Shown here in pieces: positions 34,780 to 42,946 of a stretch of 64,000 bases of DNA. The stretch is from assembly GCA_051656485.1 (NCBI GenBank), contig JBOGBZ010000042.1:16443-80442 (forward strand). Direction: 5' to 3'. The stretch comes from JBOFDK01 sp051656485 (lineage in GTDB: Bacteria; Bacillota; Clostridia; Lachnospirales; Cellulosilyticaceae). Both the position numbers and the translations under genes were made by a program. How positions within the stretch are numbered: the first letter of the stretch is position 1; each line of letters begins with the position of its first letter. The notes under the pieces were generated by a model. The model was not told the DNA's origin, searched no databases, and was given only the letters and a program-made list of their open reading frames with translations.

Positions 34780-36291
34780 TTAAATAATAGCAGACACCTT
34801 ACACATCGATGCTATAAATCTATAGCCACCCCATTCCCACCAGATGGTATCTGAACAGATCGCATACCAACTCGTTATAGCATGTGCGGCCCTTACCCAG
34901 TTTGCAAAATACAAGGTAGCAGGCACAGGATTTTCACTTAACTTTGTTCCCCACTGTTCATTACAACAGCATAATGGTGCAGGGCCTCCACCACTTACGA
35001 AGCCACAGTAATCAATATTACCTGCTGTAGTAGGGGCAGTGGTTTGTGTTAGAATAGGCGTCTGTCGTGTCCAGACTGTCCCTCCTGAAGTATATAACCA
35101 CTGAAAATCACATAATGGAATGGTATAGGTGGTTGTGCCATTTGAGAGATACATCAACGTATCTGTAACTCCTACGATTTCATAAGCTGCACTTCCAAAT
35201 GCATTATCAAAAGTATACACAACTGCATATGGTGCCAGTGGTGAATTAACCAATTTGCTAAGTGCAATAGATAATCCCTTGATACAGCAGTCTCCTCCTG
35301 GGCCTGTGGGACCTTGGGGACCTGTTGGACCTGTAATACCTTCATCGCCTCTTAAACCTGTGTATCCTGTATAGCCTGTTGGTCCCGGCGCACCTGTAAT
35401 GCCTGTAATACCTTGTATGCCTGTTGGCCCCGTCCAACCACGTGCTCCTGTTGGACCTGTTGGGCCTGTTGGACCACCATCACCTGTTGGACCTGTTGGA
35501 CCTTGTAGTCCTTGTGGTCCAGTCTCACCGGTTGGCCCCAGTGGACCTGTTGGACCTGTTTGACCTTGTGGTCCCGTCCAGCCTGTATCACCTGTATCTC
35601 CCGTCCAGCCTGTTGGACCTGTTGGGCCTGTAAATCCTGTCACACCCCTTGGTCCTCTTGGTCCCGTCCAACCTGTATCACCTTGTGGGCCTATGTCTCC
35701 TGTATCGCCTGTTGGGCCTTGTGGTCCCGTCCAGCCTGTTGGTCCTGTTGGGCCTTGTGGACCTGTATCGCCTTGTGGACCTTGTGCTCCTTGTGGTCCT
35801 GTATCGCCCGTATTGCCTATTGGGCCTGTGTCCCCTGTTGGCCCTGTTGGGCCACTCATACCTTGTGGACCAGTGGCACCCGTATCTCCTATTGGGCCTG
35901 TTGGCCCTGTTGGGCCTGTTGGGCCTGTTGCCCCTATTGGGCCTACTGGGCCTGTATCTCCAATAGGTCCTTGTGGCCCTATTGGACCTGTTGATCCAGT
36001 GATGCCTTGAAGTCCTCTTGGACCTGTCTGGCCTGTTGGACCTTGTGGTCCTGTCATCCCTGTATCTCCAGTTAAACCGGTTGGGCCTGTTAGCCCTGTT
36101 GCTCCTGTCCAGCCAATTGGGCCTCTAGGACCTGTTGGCCCTTGTGGTCCTGTTTCTCCTAATTGTCCGATAGGTCCCATATCGCCTGTGTCTCCTGGTG
36201 TTCCTGCTGAACCTGTTGGCCCTGGACAATACGGTGTACCACAACAGCCTACACCTTCATTACTACTCCAATTATTCTCATTGCTGTTCAT
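34780..36291 (-). CDS. Collagen-like Gly-X-Thr spore surface protein 3
   Basis: The 503-residue protein has a short N-terminus (MNSNENNWSSNEGVGCCG), a Gly-X-Y region to about residue 338, and the family C-terminal domain with CCIKGLSIALSKL, GNIDYCG, CCCNEQWG and AICSDTIWW. The three C-terminal domains share Cys positions, suggesting conserved disulfides or a metal site and perhaps a trimerisation role. A perfect sigma-K-like promoter lies 67 nt upstream, so late mother-cell expression is predicted. No signal peptide. Confidence 0.85.
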   Translation of the reverse strand: MNSNENNWSSNEGVGCCGTPYCPGPTGSAGTPGDTGDMGPIGQLGETGPQGPTGPRGPIGWTGATGLTGPTGLTGDTGMTGPQGPTGQTGPRGLQGITGSTGPIGPQGPIGDTGPVGPIGATGPTGPTGPTGPIGDTGATGPQGMSGPTGPTGDTGPIGNTGDTGPQGAQGPQGDTGPQGPTGPTGWTGPQGPTGDTGDIGPQGDTGWTGPRGPRGVTGFTGPTGPTGWTGDTGDTGWTGPQGQTGPTGPLGPTGETGPQGLQGPTGPTGDGGPTGPTGPTGARGWTGPTGIQGITGITGAPGPTGYTGYTGLRGDEGITGPTGPQGPTGPGGDCCIKGLSIALSKLVNSPLAPYAVVYTFDNAFGSAAYEIVGVTDTLMYLSNGTTTYTIPLCDFQWLYTSGGTVWTRQTPILTQTTAPTTAGNIDYCGFVSGGGPAPLCCCNEQWGTKLSENPVPATLYFANWVRAAHAITSWYAICSDTIWWEWGGYRFIASMCKVSAII

Positions 36292-36357
36292 ATAGTTGTT
36301 CTCCCCCTCTACTCATCAAACAAAGAATTTTTTCAAATCTTTTAGGTTCTTCATTAC

Positions 36358-36384
36358 TAATGTATGCACATTTATTTAAAATGT
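36358..36384 (-). promoter_or_regulatory. Sigma-K-like promoter of collagen-like gene 3
   Basis: Minus strand AC, 16-nt spacer, CATACATTA. Confidence 0.7.
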
Positions 36385-36519
36385 TATTAGATTCAACCTG
36401 TTTTTACAGTTAGTTCTTTATTCTTTACATGATTTTTTTACTTCCCATCCATTATTTAGTGATATCTTCCTATTTCATACAATTTTCCTCTGATACCATT
36501 CTCATCTTTTTATGAGAGG

Positions 36520-36528
36520 CATATAATA
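36520..36528 (+). promoter_or_regulatory. Sigma-K-like -10 upstream of the 97-residue gene
   Basis: CATATAATA is a perfect CATANNNTA, 31 nt before the ATG. No AC was found at the expected -35 distance. Confidence 0.45.
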
Positions 36529-36559
36529 TATAGAATCTATTTTTAAGAGGTATTTTACT

Positions 36560-36853
36560 ATGAATTTTTGGGACTCATTGGAAGAAGAACTTACTGTTAC
36601 CTTAGAGGAACCTTTTGATATTTTGTTTCAGCAACAACCTATACTTTATTTAGAATGGGAGCCCGATCTCCCCTCATGCGTTGAAGTGGTAGATAAAAAA
36701 GTTAACTTAAAAAGTTTGATTGATGAAGTTACGGCTACTTTTGTCTGCCATGAAGCTGGTGATCATACTTTAACATTTCTTTACCGTAAACAGTGTTGCG
36801 ATCGTCGTGTTATCTCTACACGCACTTACCATATTCATGCAGTAGAAAAATAA
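36560..36853 (+). CDS. Small beta-rich protein of unknown function
   Basis: The 97-residue protein starts MNFWDSLEEELTVTLEE. It alternates short hydrophobic strands (YLEWEPDL, VTATFVCHEAGDHTLTFLYRK) and ends HIHAVEK. The pattern resembles a single immunoglobulin-like or Cna-B-like sandwich with four Cys residues, one adjacent pair being QCCDRR. No family was recognised. It lies alone between collagen-like gene 3 and the duplicated block; AAGAGG precedes the ATG. A surface structural role is possible. Confidence 0.55.
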   Translation: MNFWDSLEEELTVTLEEPFDILFQQQPILYLEWEPDLPSCVEVVDKKVNLKSLIDEVTATFVCHEAGDHTLTFLYRKQCCDRRVISTRTYHIHAVEK

Positions 36854-36857
36854 ACAA

Positions 36858-36895
36858 AAAACACCTTATTGGAACTCGCCTTCCATAGGGTGTTT
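36858..36895. terminator. Terminator between convergent genes
   Basis: The stem AAACACC/GGGTGTTT with an inner TTGGA/TTCCA pairing. Confidence 0.6.
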
Positions 36896-36935
36896 CTTGC
36901 TTGTAGTTATTTGTAGTTTTTTATAGTTGTCTTTA

Positions 36936-37787
36936 CTAATACAATTCAACAATTCTCATGTTTATATTTGCCACTTCAGCACCTAATGTTCCTGTCTCAT
37001 AGCCAAGTTCTAAATTATGACATCCCGTTGGTACTGTAACAATTGCACCACCTGAAATTGCCAATAATCCATCTGCTCCCACATTTGTTTGAATAGAATT
37101 AGCTGAGCCTGCAACAGGTACACTATCTAGTAAAAGTTGTAATGTTGCACTCCCTGGATCATTCAATGGATCAACAGCCCCACTCCATTCGACAAGGTAG
37201 GTATGTGGTCCTCTTATTTGAAGTGGATTATCTTGACATACGGCACATCCCATTTTTGAAAATACTGTATCTATAGGTATAATCCCTGCAGTACCACCCA
37301 CAAGAAGTGTTGCACCATTTGTGCCTACATGAGCACTTCCTTTAACTGGATATGGCATTGGTGGGCATGGCGTTGGTGGACATGGCGTTGGTGGGCATGG
37401 TCTTGGTGGACATGGCGTTGGTGGACATGGCGTTGGTGGGCATGGTCTTGGTGGACATGGCGTTGGTGGGCATGGTCTTGGTGGGCATGGCGTTGGTGGA
37501 CATGGTCTTGGTGGGCATGGCGTTGGTGGACATGCGCATGATGTTCGACATAGACATAATGGTTGGCTAGGACATGATTGTGCGCATGAGCATTGGCAAG
37601 GACATGATTGTGCACATGAGCATTGGCAAGTACTTGGCACATAAATAGGCTTTGGATACTGCGTCTGTCCAGTACATTGGCATTGATTAACTCTACTCAT
37701 TTCAGATACCTGACCACTACATTTACTAGGTTTATATCTACATCCTCCTTGAGGTAGACATATATCATTTTCAATATAAGGCTTCAT
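36936..37787 (-). CDS. Pro/Cys-rich spore surface protein with C-terminal beta-sandwich-like domain (copy 2)
   Basis: The 283-residue paralogue of the 22671 gene. The C-terminal domain (from about residue 150) has the same landmarks: GSAHVGTNGATLLVGG, LVEWSGAVDPLNDPGSATLQLLLDS and GAIVTVPTGCHNLELGYETG. The N-terminal half is longer than in copy 1, with repeated CPCQCSCAQS and then alternating CPPTP and CPPRP units (residues about 90-145). Length difference between the copies lies almost entirely in this repeat. AGGAGG precedes the ATG, and a CATATAGTA -10 lies upstream. Confidence 0.65.
   Translation of the reverse strand: MKPYIENDICLPQGGCRYKPSKCSGQVSEMSRVNQCQCTGQTQYPKPIYVPSTCQCSCAQSCPCQCSCAQSCPSQPLCLCRTSCACPPTPCPPRPCPPTPCPPRPCPPTPCPPRPCPPTPCPPTPCPPRPCPPTPCPPTPCPPMPYPVKGSAHVGTNGATLLVGGTAGIIPIDTVFSKMGCAVCQDNPLQIRGPHTYLVEWSGAVDPLNDPGSATLQLLLDSVPVAGSANSIQTNVGADGLLAISGGAIVTVPTGCHNLELGYETGTLGAEVANINMRIVELY
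37355..37535 (-). repeat. 15-bp tandem repeats coding CPPTP/CPPRP
   Basis: About twelve copies of a 15-bp unit of the type GGTGGGCATGGCGTT or its CTT variant encode alternating CPPTP and CPPRP. The array is in frame and lies inside the gene. Confidence 0.8.
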
Positions 37788-37832
37788 ATTTATTCCTCCT
37801 ATTAATTTTATATAGTTAATTAATATAAACTA

Positions 37833-37841
37833 TACTATATG
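37833..37841 (-). promoter_or_regulatory. Sigma-K-like -10 upstream of the 36936 gene
   Basis: CATATAGTA on the minus strand; AT rather than AC at the -35 distance (17 nt). The surrounding sequence from AACCAAATGT to the -10 is conserved with the region upstream of the 22671 paralogue. Confidence 0.55.
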
Positions 37842-37920
37842 ATACTCATCCTCTCTACATTTGGTTAATGATTTACCTTATTTTTGTAGCAAGCTCTATG
37901 GTATTTTCATTGTTTGTTAT

Positions 37921-37960
37921 AAATAAAGGAGTATCTCTAATCAAAGATACTCCTTTATTT
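37921..37960 (-). terminator. Terminator after the 37968 gene
   Basis: A perfect 16-bp stem, AAATAAAGGAGTATCT with AGATACTCCTTTATTT. Confidence 0.85.
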
Positions 37961-37967
37961 ATAGCCA

Positions 37968-38582
37968 TTACTTACACATCGTATATCCAGTGTTTATTGC
38001 ATATCCTTGATTACAAGAGCATTGTTGTGTTGGTGGTGGACATGGTTGGGGACATGGTTGGGGACATGGTTGGGGGCATGGTGGTACTGGTGGTGGACAT
38101 GGTGGTACTGGTGATGTGCCACATGTACAGGGTTTACTAGGTACTACTGTTGGTTTTTGTGTATTGCATGGTGTATAGCCTGAACCATTACAAACACCAC
38201 AATTACCTTGTGTATCTAAAATAACTTCATTACCTGTAGTTGCTTTATTGACAATTATTTTGTAACAAGACATATCATCTGAGCATACATCAAATTGATA
38301 GAAACCTTCACAGTTTGTTACAGTATGTGCAACACCAAGATATTCTGTTTTTCCATTTGTACAAACAACTTTAACAAGTTTTGCTAATGCATTAACAATA
38401 GGATCGCCATTACAATTAACAACGCGCCCCCATACACGCTTCGCACTAAACTCATCAACGACAACGTCTGCTCTTACTTCTGAACTTTGGCAAACATCTG
38501 GTGTATTCAGATTAATATCAATAGAGTTTCCTACTGTAACACTTGATGTATTACAGCCACTATTACTATAATAATTACTCAT
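37968..38582 (-). CDS. RADV/LWGQ family Cna-B-like protein with Cys-Pro tail (copy 2)
   Basis: About 204 residues, starting MSNYYSNSGCNTSSVTVGNS at 38582, 9 nt after AGGAGG. The core domain is nearly identical to the 23487 paralogue: SEVRADVVVDEFSAKRVWGRV, TNCEGFYQFDVCSDDMSCYK and NKATTGNEVIL. The tail differs: instead of 42-bp repeats it has CPPPVPPCPQPCPQPCPQP and ends CSCNQGYAINTGYTMCK. Conserved core plus variable tail suggests the tail evolves by repeat change while the core keeps a fixed binding role. Confidence 0.67.
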   Translation of the reverse strand: MSNYYSNSGCNTSSVTVGNSIDINLNTPDVCQSSEVRADVVVDEFSAKRVWGRVVNCNGDPIVNALAKLVKVVCTNGKTEYLGVAHTVTNCEGFYQFDVCSDDMSCYKIIVNKATTGNEVILDTQGNCGVCNGSGYTPCNTQKPTVVPSKPCTCGTSPVPPCPPPVPPCPQPCPQPCPQPCPPPTQQCSCNQGYAINTGYTMCK

Positions 38583-38614
38583 TTTCAAATACCTCCTAAA
38601 TAATTTTCATACTT

Positions 38615-38642
38615 TACTATATGAAGAAGAAATTCTTATTGT
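38615..38642 (-). promoter_or_regulatory. Sigma-K-like promoter of the 37968 gene
   Basis: Minus strand AC, 17-nt spacer, CATATAGTA. Confidence 0.68.
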
Positions 38643-38742
38643 TACTAATATTTTCGCAATTATTAAGTATATCCTCTTTTTTACTGAATATGTTATTACA
38701 CTTATATTAATATATATTTTTCCCTTTTTTTACTTTTTATCA

Positions 38743-38769
38743 ATCTTTGTCTTCTTTGTTCATATACTA
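38743..38769 (+). promoter_or_regulatory. Sigma-K-like promoter of SPOCS module C
   Basis: CATATACTA at 38761-38769 with AT 16 nt upstream; matches the module A promoter through CATTGAAA. Confidence 0.62.
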
Positions 38770-38811
38770 GCATTGAAACTATTTTAAGTAATAAAAGGAG
38801 GCTATTTATTT

Positions 38812-39300
38812 ATGTCTACATTTAATCGATCCCTCATAGAATATGATGGGATTGTATCCTATGACACTATGCGTTGCATCGAAATTACTCCCAATACTTT
38901 TAAACAATTTAATATTGATATGGAGCTTTGTGTCCCTTGTGAAAAACCAAGTATTGAGCAGATCGTCAAGGTAACAACAGAACCTTGTGTACTTAAACAG
39001 GTTATTCTTCGTACCCCTTGCGGTACATCTCCAGAAGGGATTATCCTAACAGGCTATAAATTACTTGTTATGGGCGAAGTTGGTGTCAAAATTAAGTATG
39101 TGGCCTTAGAAGCCGAACAAAGTGTTCATACAGTACATGCAATACTCCCTTTCTGCACTTCGCTCATACTCCCTTTAGATTTTACTCATTTAAGTGCCGT
39201 ATCATCCAAAGTATACGTAGAAGATGCCTTGATTGATCAACGAGGGGATCGCTTTATGTTTGTTAATATTACATTAATGCTTATCGCACAATCTTGTTAG
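38812..39300 (+). CDS. SPOCS-domain protein, module C gene 1
   Basis: The 162-residue protein starts MSTFNRSLIEYDG after AAAGGAGG. It is the closest relative of the 24450 gene: FKQFNIDMELCVPCEKPSIEQ and GYKLLVMGEVGVKIKYVALE are almost unchanged, while the segment after residue 15 (TMRCIEITPNT) differs. One SPOCS domain, no signal peptide. It is first of the operon and stands 12 nt from gene 2. Confidence 0.78.
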   Translation: MSTFNRSLIEYDGIVSYDTMRCIEITPNTFKQFNIDMELCVPCEKPSIEQIVKVTTEPCVLKQVILRTPCGTSPEGIILTGYKLLVMGEVGVKIKYVALEAEQSVHTVHAILPFCTSLILPLDFTHLSAVSSKVYVEDALIDQRGDRFMFVNITLMLIAQSC

Positions 39301-39313
39301 GAGGTTAGCCTAG

Positions 39314-39796
39314 ATGTTTAAATACGATTATTCACCAAGTTCTACTTTACCTTGTTATGCTGAATATTTCAAAGATACTGTCATTCAAGAAATCCTTACA
39401 CTCCCAAGTGAAAAGCCAGATATAGAGCGCATTCAAAATATTATGGTATGGCCTCAAATAGAAGATATAAAACTTATTCCAACTGAAAAAGGGGTTTCTA
39501 ATGAAGGGCAAGTACTAACTGGCCTTAAACTCCTTGTAAAACTTCGTCTTAAACAAAAAGTACTCTACGTAGCCGATCGTTGTACCCAATCTCTCCATGC
39601 TGCACATTTTGACAATATTACAAATCTTTTTATTGTCGTACCTGAAACCATTAACTGCGAATCTATATGTACTTTATTTGCCAAAGGTCAACTTCGTGTC
39701 ATTCCTTATATAGAGACTGTTCAATTTCGAATGTTAGATTCTCGTACTATTTATAAATGTGTATCGGTATTCGTCAATATGGAAGTTTTGAAATAG
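39314..39796 (+). CDS. SPOCS-domain protein, module C gene 2
   Basis: The 160-residue protein matches the 24951 gene along its length, with the same MFKYDYSPS start, YFKDTVIQEILTL helix, GVSNEGQVLTGLKLLVKLRL strand pair and KCVSVFVNMEVLK end. The changes are mostly conservative (for example Ile/Val), indicating that the duplicated block is still under selection for the protein. TAGGAGG precedes the ATG. Confidence 0.78.
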   Translation: MFKYDYSPSSTLPCYAEYFKDTVIQEILTLPSEKPDIERIQNIMVWPQIEDIKLIPTEKGVSNEGQVLTGLKLLVKLRLKQKVLYVADRCTQSLHAAHFDNITNLFIVVPETINCESICTLFAKGQLRVIPYIETVQFRMLDSRTIYKCVSVFVNMEVLK

Positions 39797-39811
39797 AAAG
39801 GTGGATAGAAA

Positions 39812-40996
39812 ATGCTAATCACGAAAAGTGCAAATGTAACAGAAGCTGTCGTTGGTGATATCATCACTTATGTACTTGATGTGGAAAATGATGATTCCTT
39901 CGACTATATTAATGTGCTCATTAAAGACTTATTAACACCTGAACTAAACTTTGTAGAAGGTAGTGTCTCAATTATGGGGATACCTTATCCTGTTGCTAGT
40001 ATCTTATCAGGTATAGATATTGGCAAACTTCTTGCTGGAGCTGTTACGAGGGTTACCTTCCTAGCTGAAATCATAGCCTCCCCATCTGCAAATGCTCTAA
40101 CCAATATCAGTACGGGCTACTTCAAGTATCTCACCCCACTTGGTCAAACCATTATTGAAACGGTAGATAGTAATGCCTATACCCTTACCGTTTCTACTGC
40201 TGAGATTACTGTCACAAAGACTGCCGATAAAGTAACTGCTTCTTATAGCTCTATTATTACTTATACCATAGAAGTAGCCAATACAGGTGACCTTGATGCT
40301 TATTCTGTAAGTTTTAAGGATATAATTCCCACATGTCTTACATTCATTCCAAATAGTTTTACAGTGGATGGGATAGTGGTTAATGATGTTAACCTAGCTC
40401 AAGGTGTAGATCTAGGTACACTCCTATCCAGAGATACAGTTGTACTTACCTACCAAGGCCGTGTATCTAGTCCTACTGGTTGTGAAATATGTAATACTGC
40501 TTTTGTTGAATACGAGTATGTTCAACTTAATGGGGTAACAGGTACAAAGCTTTCTAATGCTTCAACGGTATGCGTTGAGTCACGTATGTCTTTCAAACAA
40601 CTTATGCTTGATAAGTACTGTGAAGTCCCCGATGTCAAACCAAGTATTCAGGATCTTAATGACGAAGTATCTGTGGATATCCAGATTGCTAATTCGTACC
40701 CTATCCAAACGATTATCTCTACTTCTGTGGGTGGTCAGACCCTGACAGGGTATAAACTTATTGTTCATGGCACTATTTGCATTAGTATTGAGTATACAGC
40801 TGCCCTTCCAACCCATCCTGTACATTCTTACCACTGTACCTTACCTTTTGGTACATTTATTATTCTTCCTGCTGATTATCAACTTAATCAGCAAGTAGAA
40901 GTTAATGCCATTATCGAAAATGTTGAAGCTGATATGCTCAGTCCACGTGGCGTCTTCACAAATGTTACTTTGTTGTTAATTGCTCGTGTACGTTAA
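39812..40996 (+). CDS. DUF11-DUF11-SPOCS protein, module C gene 3
   Basis: At 394 residues it is exactly the length of the 25454 gene. The two DUF11 domains (GDIITYVLDVENDD; SSIITYTIEVANTGDLDAYSV) are followed by the SPOCS end (VPDVKPSIQDLNDEVSVDIQIANSYP; GGQTLTGYKLIVHG). The DUF11 domains have drifted more than the SPOCS domain, which suggests the SPOCS domain has the stricter partner. AAAGGTGG precedes the ATG. A terminator follows at once. Confidence 0.8.
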   Translation: MLITKSANVTEAVVGDIITYVLDVENDDSFDYINVLIKDLLTPELNFVEGSVSIMGIPYPVASILSGIDIGKLLAGAVTRVTFLAEIIASPSANALTNISTGYFKYLTPLGQTIIETVDSNAYTLTVSTAEITVTKTADKVTASYSSIITYTIEVANTGDLDAYSVSFKDIIPTCLTFIPNSFTVDGIVVNDVNLAQGVDLGTLLSRDTVVLTYQGRVSSPTGCEICNTAFVEYEYVQLNGVTGTKLSNASTVCVESRMSFKQLMLDKYCEVPDVKPSIQDLNDEVSVDIQIANSYPIQTIISTSVGGQTLTGYKLIVHGTICISIEYTAALPTHPVHSYHCTLPFGTFIILPADYQLNQQVEVNAIIENVEADMLSPRGVFTNVTLLLIARVR

Positions 40997-41011
40997 CTTT
41001 TAATAAGCCTC

Positions 41012-41040
41012 AAAAAGCTAGGACTAAGTCTTAGCTTTTT
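41012..41040 (+). terminator. Terminator after module C
   Basis: AAAAAGCTA pairs with TAGCTTTTT around an inner GACT/AGTC; T-run downstream. Confidence 0.8.
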
Positions 41041-41057
41041 ATTTCCTGTATATAGTA

Positions 41058-41110
41058 AAAGCTCTTCCTTTTAAAACAGACTATTTGTCCTAACTTCAAG
41101 GAAGAGCTTT
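41058..41110 (-). terminator. Terminator after the GT2 copy 3 gene
   Basis: A perfect 13-bp stem, AAAGCTCTTCCTT with AAGGAAGAGCTTT, with a long 27-nt loop. Confidence 0.55.
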
Positions 41111-41123
41111 GATAAGTTTTATG

Positions 41124-42200
41124 TTATTTTTGTATGTCCAGTGACTCAAAATATTTTGTATTTGATACGATAGATGGATTATCTGGATTCCATACTCTTG
41201 CTCTCTCATTTGCTTCATAAGATTTTTTCACATCGCCTACTTGGAAATAGCATACACATAATTCTAAGGCCGGCCTCCATGTCCAATATTCTATATAAGT
41301 AAAGCCCATCTGATCTTCTGGCATCTTTGCATTTTCAATACTTGCATACCAAAAAATAGCTTCTTCATATCTGTTTGCATCTTGATAAATCTTCCCTAGT
41401 CTATAAAGTATTTCACCCCTTGGTGTTGCTATTGGAAATGCTTTAAATAAAGTTTGCTTTGCCTCTTCTACCTTGCCAATGGCATTGTAACTATCAGCAA
41501 TTTTGCAAATACTATCAATCTTTTCTTCTATCCATATAGGTTGTTCTAGTAAGCTTTCTAATACTTCTATTGCTTCTTCATGCATTTGATGATAATAAAG
41601 TTCTTTTCCGTAGTAATAAATATCTCTCTGCGAAAAGGGAATACCTTCTGCTAACTTTTTCTTATAAATATTCAAATTACGATCTGGATTGCCATGTACA
41701 CGTCTATGAGTTACACAAATATCTGCATCAATACTCTTTCCTCTAGCGCCTCCTATATATTCATGTATAAAACCTATCCATTTAAAACCATTACCTCTTT
41801 TCACAAGCCTTTCTCTTCTAAAAACAAGGGTGGGGTTACCTTTTTCGTCGGATGCATAATTATATTTAAAAGTAACACAGTCCACACCTTTTGTCAGGGT
41901 GTTTTTTAATTCTCTTAACTTAGCTACATCTTCTTCTAGCATGACGTCATCTGCATCCAACCATAAGATATAGTCTTTTGTAGCGTGCTCAAAAGAGTAA
42001 TTTCTCGCTGCTGCAAAATCATCAATCCATTTAAAGTCAAAAATGCGGTCTGTATACTGACTTGCAATTTCTCTGGTTTTGTCCGTAGCTCCTGTGTCCA
42101 CAATATTGATTTCATCTACTACATCTTTTACAGACTCAAGACAGTTACCTAGTACATCTTCTTCGTTTTTTACAATCATGCATAAACTAATAGTAATCAT
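41124..42200 (-). CDS. GT2 glycosyltransferase with C-terminal TPR region (copy 3)
   Basis: The 358-residue protein starts MITISLCMIVKNEEDVLGNC. The GT-A domain has INIVDTGATDKTREIASQY and YILWLDADDVMLEEDV with the metal-binding DADD. GFKWIGFIHEYIG occupies the acceptor-side position. TPR-like helices fill about 185-350 (MHEEAIEVLESLLEQP, NRYEEAIFWYASIE). It is closer to the 21517 copy than to the 29208 copy. It flanks the second copy of the duplicated block just as the 21517 gene flanks the first, though on the opposite side. Confidence 0.85.
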   Translation of the reverse strand: MITISLCMIVKNEEDVLGNCLESVKDVVDEINIVDTGATDKTREIASQYTDRIFDFKWIDDFAAARNYSFEHATKDYILWLDADDVMLEEDVAKLRELKNTLTKGVDCVTFKYNYASDEKGNPTLVFRRERLVKRGNGFKWIGFIHEYIGGARGKSIDADICVTHRRVHGNPDRNLNIYKKKLAEGIPFSQRDIYYYGKELYYHQMHEEAIEVLESLLEQPIWIEEKIDSICKIADSYNAIGKVEEAKQTLFKAFPIATPRGEILYRLGKIYQDANRYEEAIFWYASIENAKMPEDQMGFTYIEYWTWRPALELCVCYFQVGDVKKSYEANERARVWNPDNPSIVSNTKYFESLDIQK

Positions 42201-42260
42201 ATTTCCTCTCTCCTAACCATGCATATACTTTTTTTATACCTCATGATGCAAAGCCTTAGT

Positions 42261-42297
42261 ACAAAAGCAACTCATTGACTAGATGAGTTGCTTTTGT
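42261..42297 (-). terminator. Terminator after the 42302 gene
   Basis: A perfect 15-bp stem, ACAAAAGCAACTCAT with ATGAGTTGCTTTTGT. Confidence 0.82.
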
Positions 42298-42301
42298 AAG
42301 A

Positions 42302-42889
42302 TTAGAACGTACATCTAGTCATGTTGTTCTGATACTGATAGTTTTGTTGTGGTTTAGGACATGGAGAAGGCGGTGGGCATGGCGGTGGGCATGGTGATGG
42401 GCATGGTGGAGGGCATGGTGGAGGACATGGTGGAGGACATGGTGGAGGACATGGTGGGGCACAGGAATCTGCTATAATGGGATGATACTCCTGACATGGG
42501 TCATATCCCTCCCCTGTACATGCTTGGCAATTACCAGTTCCTGTACATATAACTTTTTCTGGCCCTGTATATGACTTCCCTACAAGTATTTTATACTTTT
42601 CATTGCCATTACAGTTACAAAGATCAAACTGATAGAAGCCTTCACAGTCACTAATGGTATGTGCTATGCCTTGATATTGTATGCCATGTGTAGTACATAC
42701 TACCTTTACTAATTTTAGAAGTGCTTCTGCTACTGGCTCATTGGTACAATCTCTAATTTGCCCCCATAATCTTATGGCATTACCTGCTGTTGACTCTACA
42801 ATAACATCCGCTCTAATTTCTGCTACTTCATGATCTGTAAGTCGAATGTCTATGGAATTCCCATTAATGTATTTATTTGAACAACTCAT
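42302..42889 (-). CDS. RADV/LWGQ family Cna-B-like protein with CPPP tail (copy 3)
   Basis: About 195 residues, starting MSCSNKYINGNSIDIRL at 42889, 6 nt after AAAGGAG; a GTG 8 codons earlier is an alternative. The core has AEIRADVIVES, RLWGQIRDCTNEPVAEALLKLVKVV, DCEGFYQFDLCNCNGNEKYKILVGKSYTG. The tail from about residue 150 is APPCPPPCPPPCPPPCPPP and similar. It has its own sigma-K-like promoter located across the end of module D. Confidence 0.65.
   Translation of the reverse strand: MSCSNKYINGNSIDIRLTDHEVAEIRADVIVESTAGNAIRLWGQIRDCTNEPVAEALLKLVKVVCTTHGIQYQGIAHTISDCEGFYQFDLCNCNGNEKYKILVGKSYTGPEKVICTGTGNCQACTGEGYDPCQEYHPIIADSCAPPCPPPCPPPCPPPCPPPCPSPCPPPCPPPSPCPKPQQNYQYQNNMTRCTF
42365..42455 (-). 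repeat. 12-bp tandem repeats coding CPPP
   Basis: Seven or so copies of a 12-bp unit of the type GGTGGAGGACAT encode the PCPP register. Copies differ by single substitutions. Confidence 0.75.
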
Positions 42890-42946
42890 CTCATTCTCCT
42901 TTCCTATTTCCACAAGTGTATTAAATGATAGGTAATTAATCCCTTA

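Noticed and set aside
33449..36010. Long plus-strand reading frames of Gly/Pro/Leu/Trp-rich composition opposite the collagen-like genes
   Set aside because: They are frame shadows of the repeated Gly-X-Thr codons, change identity with frame, lack ribosome binding sites and match no family.
37355..37535. Regular short repeats that could suggest a CRISPR array
   Set aside because: Units are 9 to 42 bp, a multiple of three, without unique spacers, and lie in frame inside Cys-Pro or collagen genes. The same holds at 23548-23725, 32331-32375, 42365-42455 and 57146-57230.
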